From the NCBI GenBank assembly GCA_016721945.1, contig JADKHC010000011.1, positions 62,001-126,000 of the forward strand: DNA of 64,000 nucleotides. Reading direction: 5' to 3'. The notes under the pieces are model-generated. The model ran no database searches. It saw only the letters and a list, made by a program, of their open reading frames with translations, and was not told the origin of the DNA. Each line of letters starts with the position of its first letter. Within the stretch, counting starts at the first letter, position 1. Position numbers and translations under genes: made by a program. Shown one piece after another: positions 63,782-64,000 of the stretch. This stretch comes from Verrucomicrobiota bacterium. Lineage in GTDB: Bacteria; Verrucomicrobiota; Verrucomicrobiia; Opitutales; Opitutaceae.

Positions 63782-64000
63782 TCACTCCGCCAGCAGTTTT
63801 TTCCAGCGGGCGAATTGTTTTTTGGTCTGGGCTTTGCCGGGCATGCCGGTGCCGGTGCGTTTGGCCATGGCGTGTTCCAGGTCAAACACATGAACCCAGT
63901 CAGCGCCGAAAGCGCGATGCACGGACTGCACTTCCTCTAGCGGCAGGTTGTTGAGTTTGACCGAAAGTTTCTCGGCGATTTTCACGACCGCGCCAACCGC
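63782..64000 (-). CDS. Unknown protein, 3' end only
   Basis: The C-terminal 67 or more residues of a gene entering from the right edge. A GTG at 63985 is a possible start but the frame stays open to the window end, so the gene is treated as partial. Sequence includes VQSVHRAFGADWVHVFDLEHAMAKRTGTGMPG and a basic tail KAQTKKQFARWKKLLAE. I do not recognise the family; no motif allows a functional call. Confidence 0.5.
   Translation of the reverse strand, partial: AVGAVVKIAEKLSVKLNNLPLEEVQSVHRAFGADWVHVFDLEHAMAKRTGTGMPGKAQTKKQFARWKKLLAE

Overview
The window is a high-GC bacterial chromosome segment. It most likely comes from a verrucomicrobium of the Opitutales/Opitutaceae type. That placement is inferred from the long-form IspG with a large central insert, the uppS-cdsA-dxr-rseP-ispG-dnaA order, poly-serine linkers in exported enzymes, CE15/GH5-type polysaccharide enzymes and abundant REP-like palindromes; no 16S rRNA or other decisive marker is present. 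I see no rRNA, tRNA or CRISPR array.

Layout. 1-3.8 kb: 3' part of a CE15-like esterase, then an overlapping membrane trio DUF2157-DUF4401-GDYXXLXY. 3.9-8.8 kb: malQ, then a compact set of cupin, two DUF2249 proteins, a polytopic membrane protein, a MIP18/DUF59 protein and a Crp/Fnr regulator, which resembles nitrogen-oxide/anaerobic respiration accessory clusters. 8.9-13.4 kb, minus strand: PAS-rich hybrid histidine kinase, beta-hydroxyacid-type dehydrogenase, MTA phosphorylase-like enzyme. 13.6-22.6 kb: isoprenoid/envelope operon uppS-cdsA-dxr-rseP-ispG, then dnaA with two perfect DnaA boxes, one lying over its start codon. 22.7-27.6 kb: a lone frameshifted phage-tail-tube (gp19) gene, vanZ-ligA, a SprA-type putative metalloprotease and thpR. 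27.6-34.2 kb: a GH5 lipoprotein divergent from a 1446-residue hybrid kinase with a very large periplasmic region.

34.2-38.1 kb is the most unusual part. It holds three copies of a non-coding repeat, an AT-rich chimeric beta-helix gene, and a REP-associated tyrosine transposase (RAYT) bracketed by two GTAG-type REPINs. Further REPINs of the same type lie elsewhere in the window, together with two other REP families. 38.1-47.2 kb: aspS (frameshifted), scpB-like decarboxylase, NSS transporter with a small MetS-like partner, (alpha/alpha)6-barrel glycosidase, rlmN, metF. 47.2-52.4 kb: two paralogous secreted metzincin proteases with glycine-rich C-terminal sorting-like tails, separated by an IS1380-like element with perfect 20-bp inverted repeats. 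52.7-56.5 kb: gamma-carbonic anhydrase-like protein, CNT nucleoside transporter and a YdbH-YnbE-YdbL-like set. 56.5-58.8 kb: a small accessory patch with an unknown gene, a GNAT acetyltransferase and a ParE-type toxin-antitoxin pair. 58.9-64 kb: glgP, mutL and the 3' end of an unknown gene.

Four genes (gp19, the beta-helix gene, aspS and the IS transposase) are each disrupted by what looks like one missing base. Because aspS should be essential, base-level sequence errors are a serious alternative to real pseudogenes.
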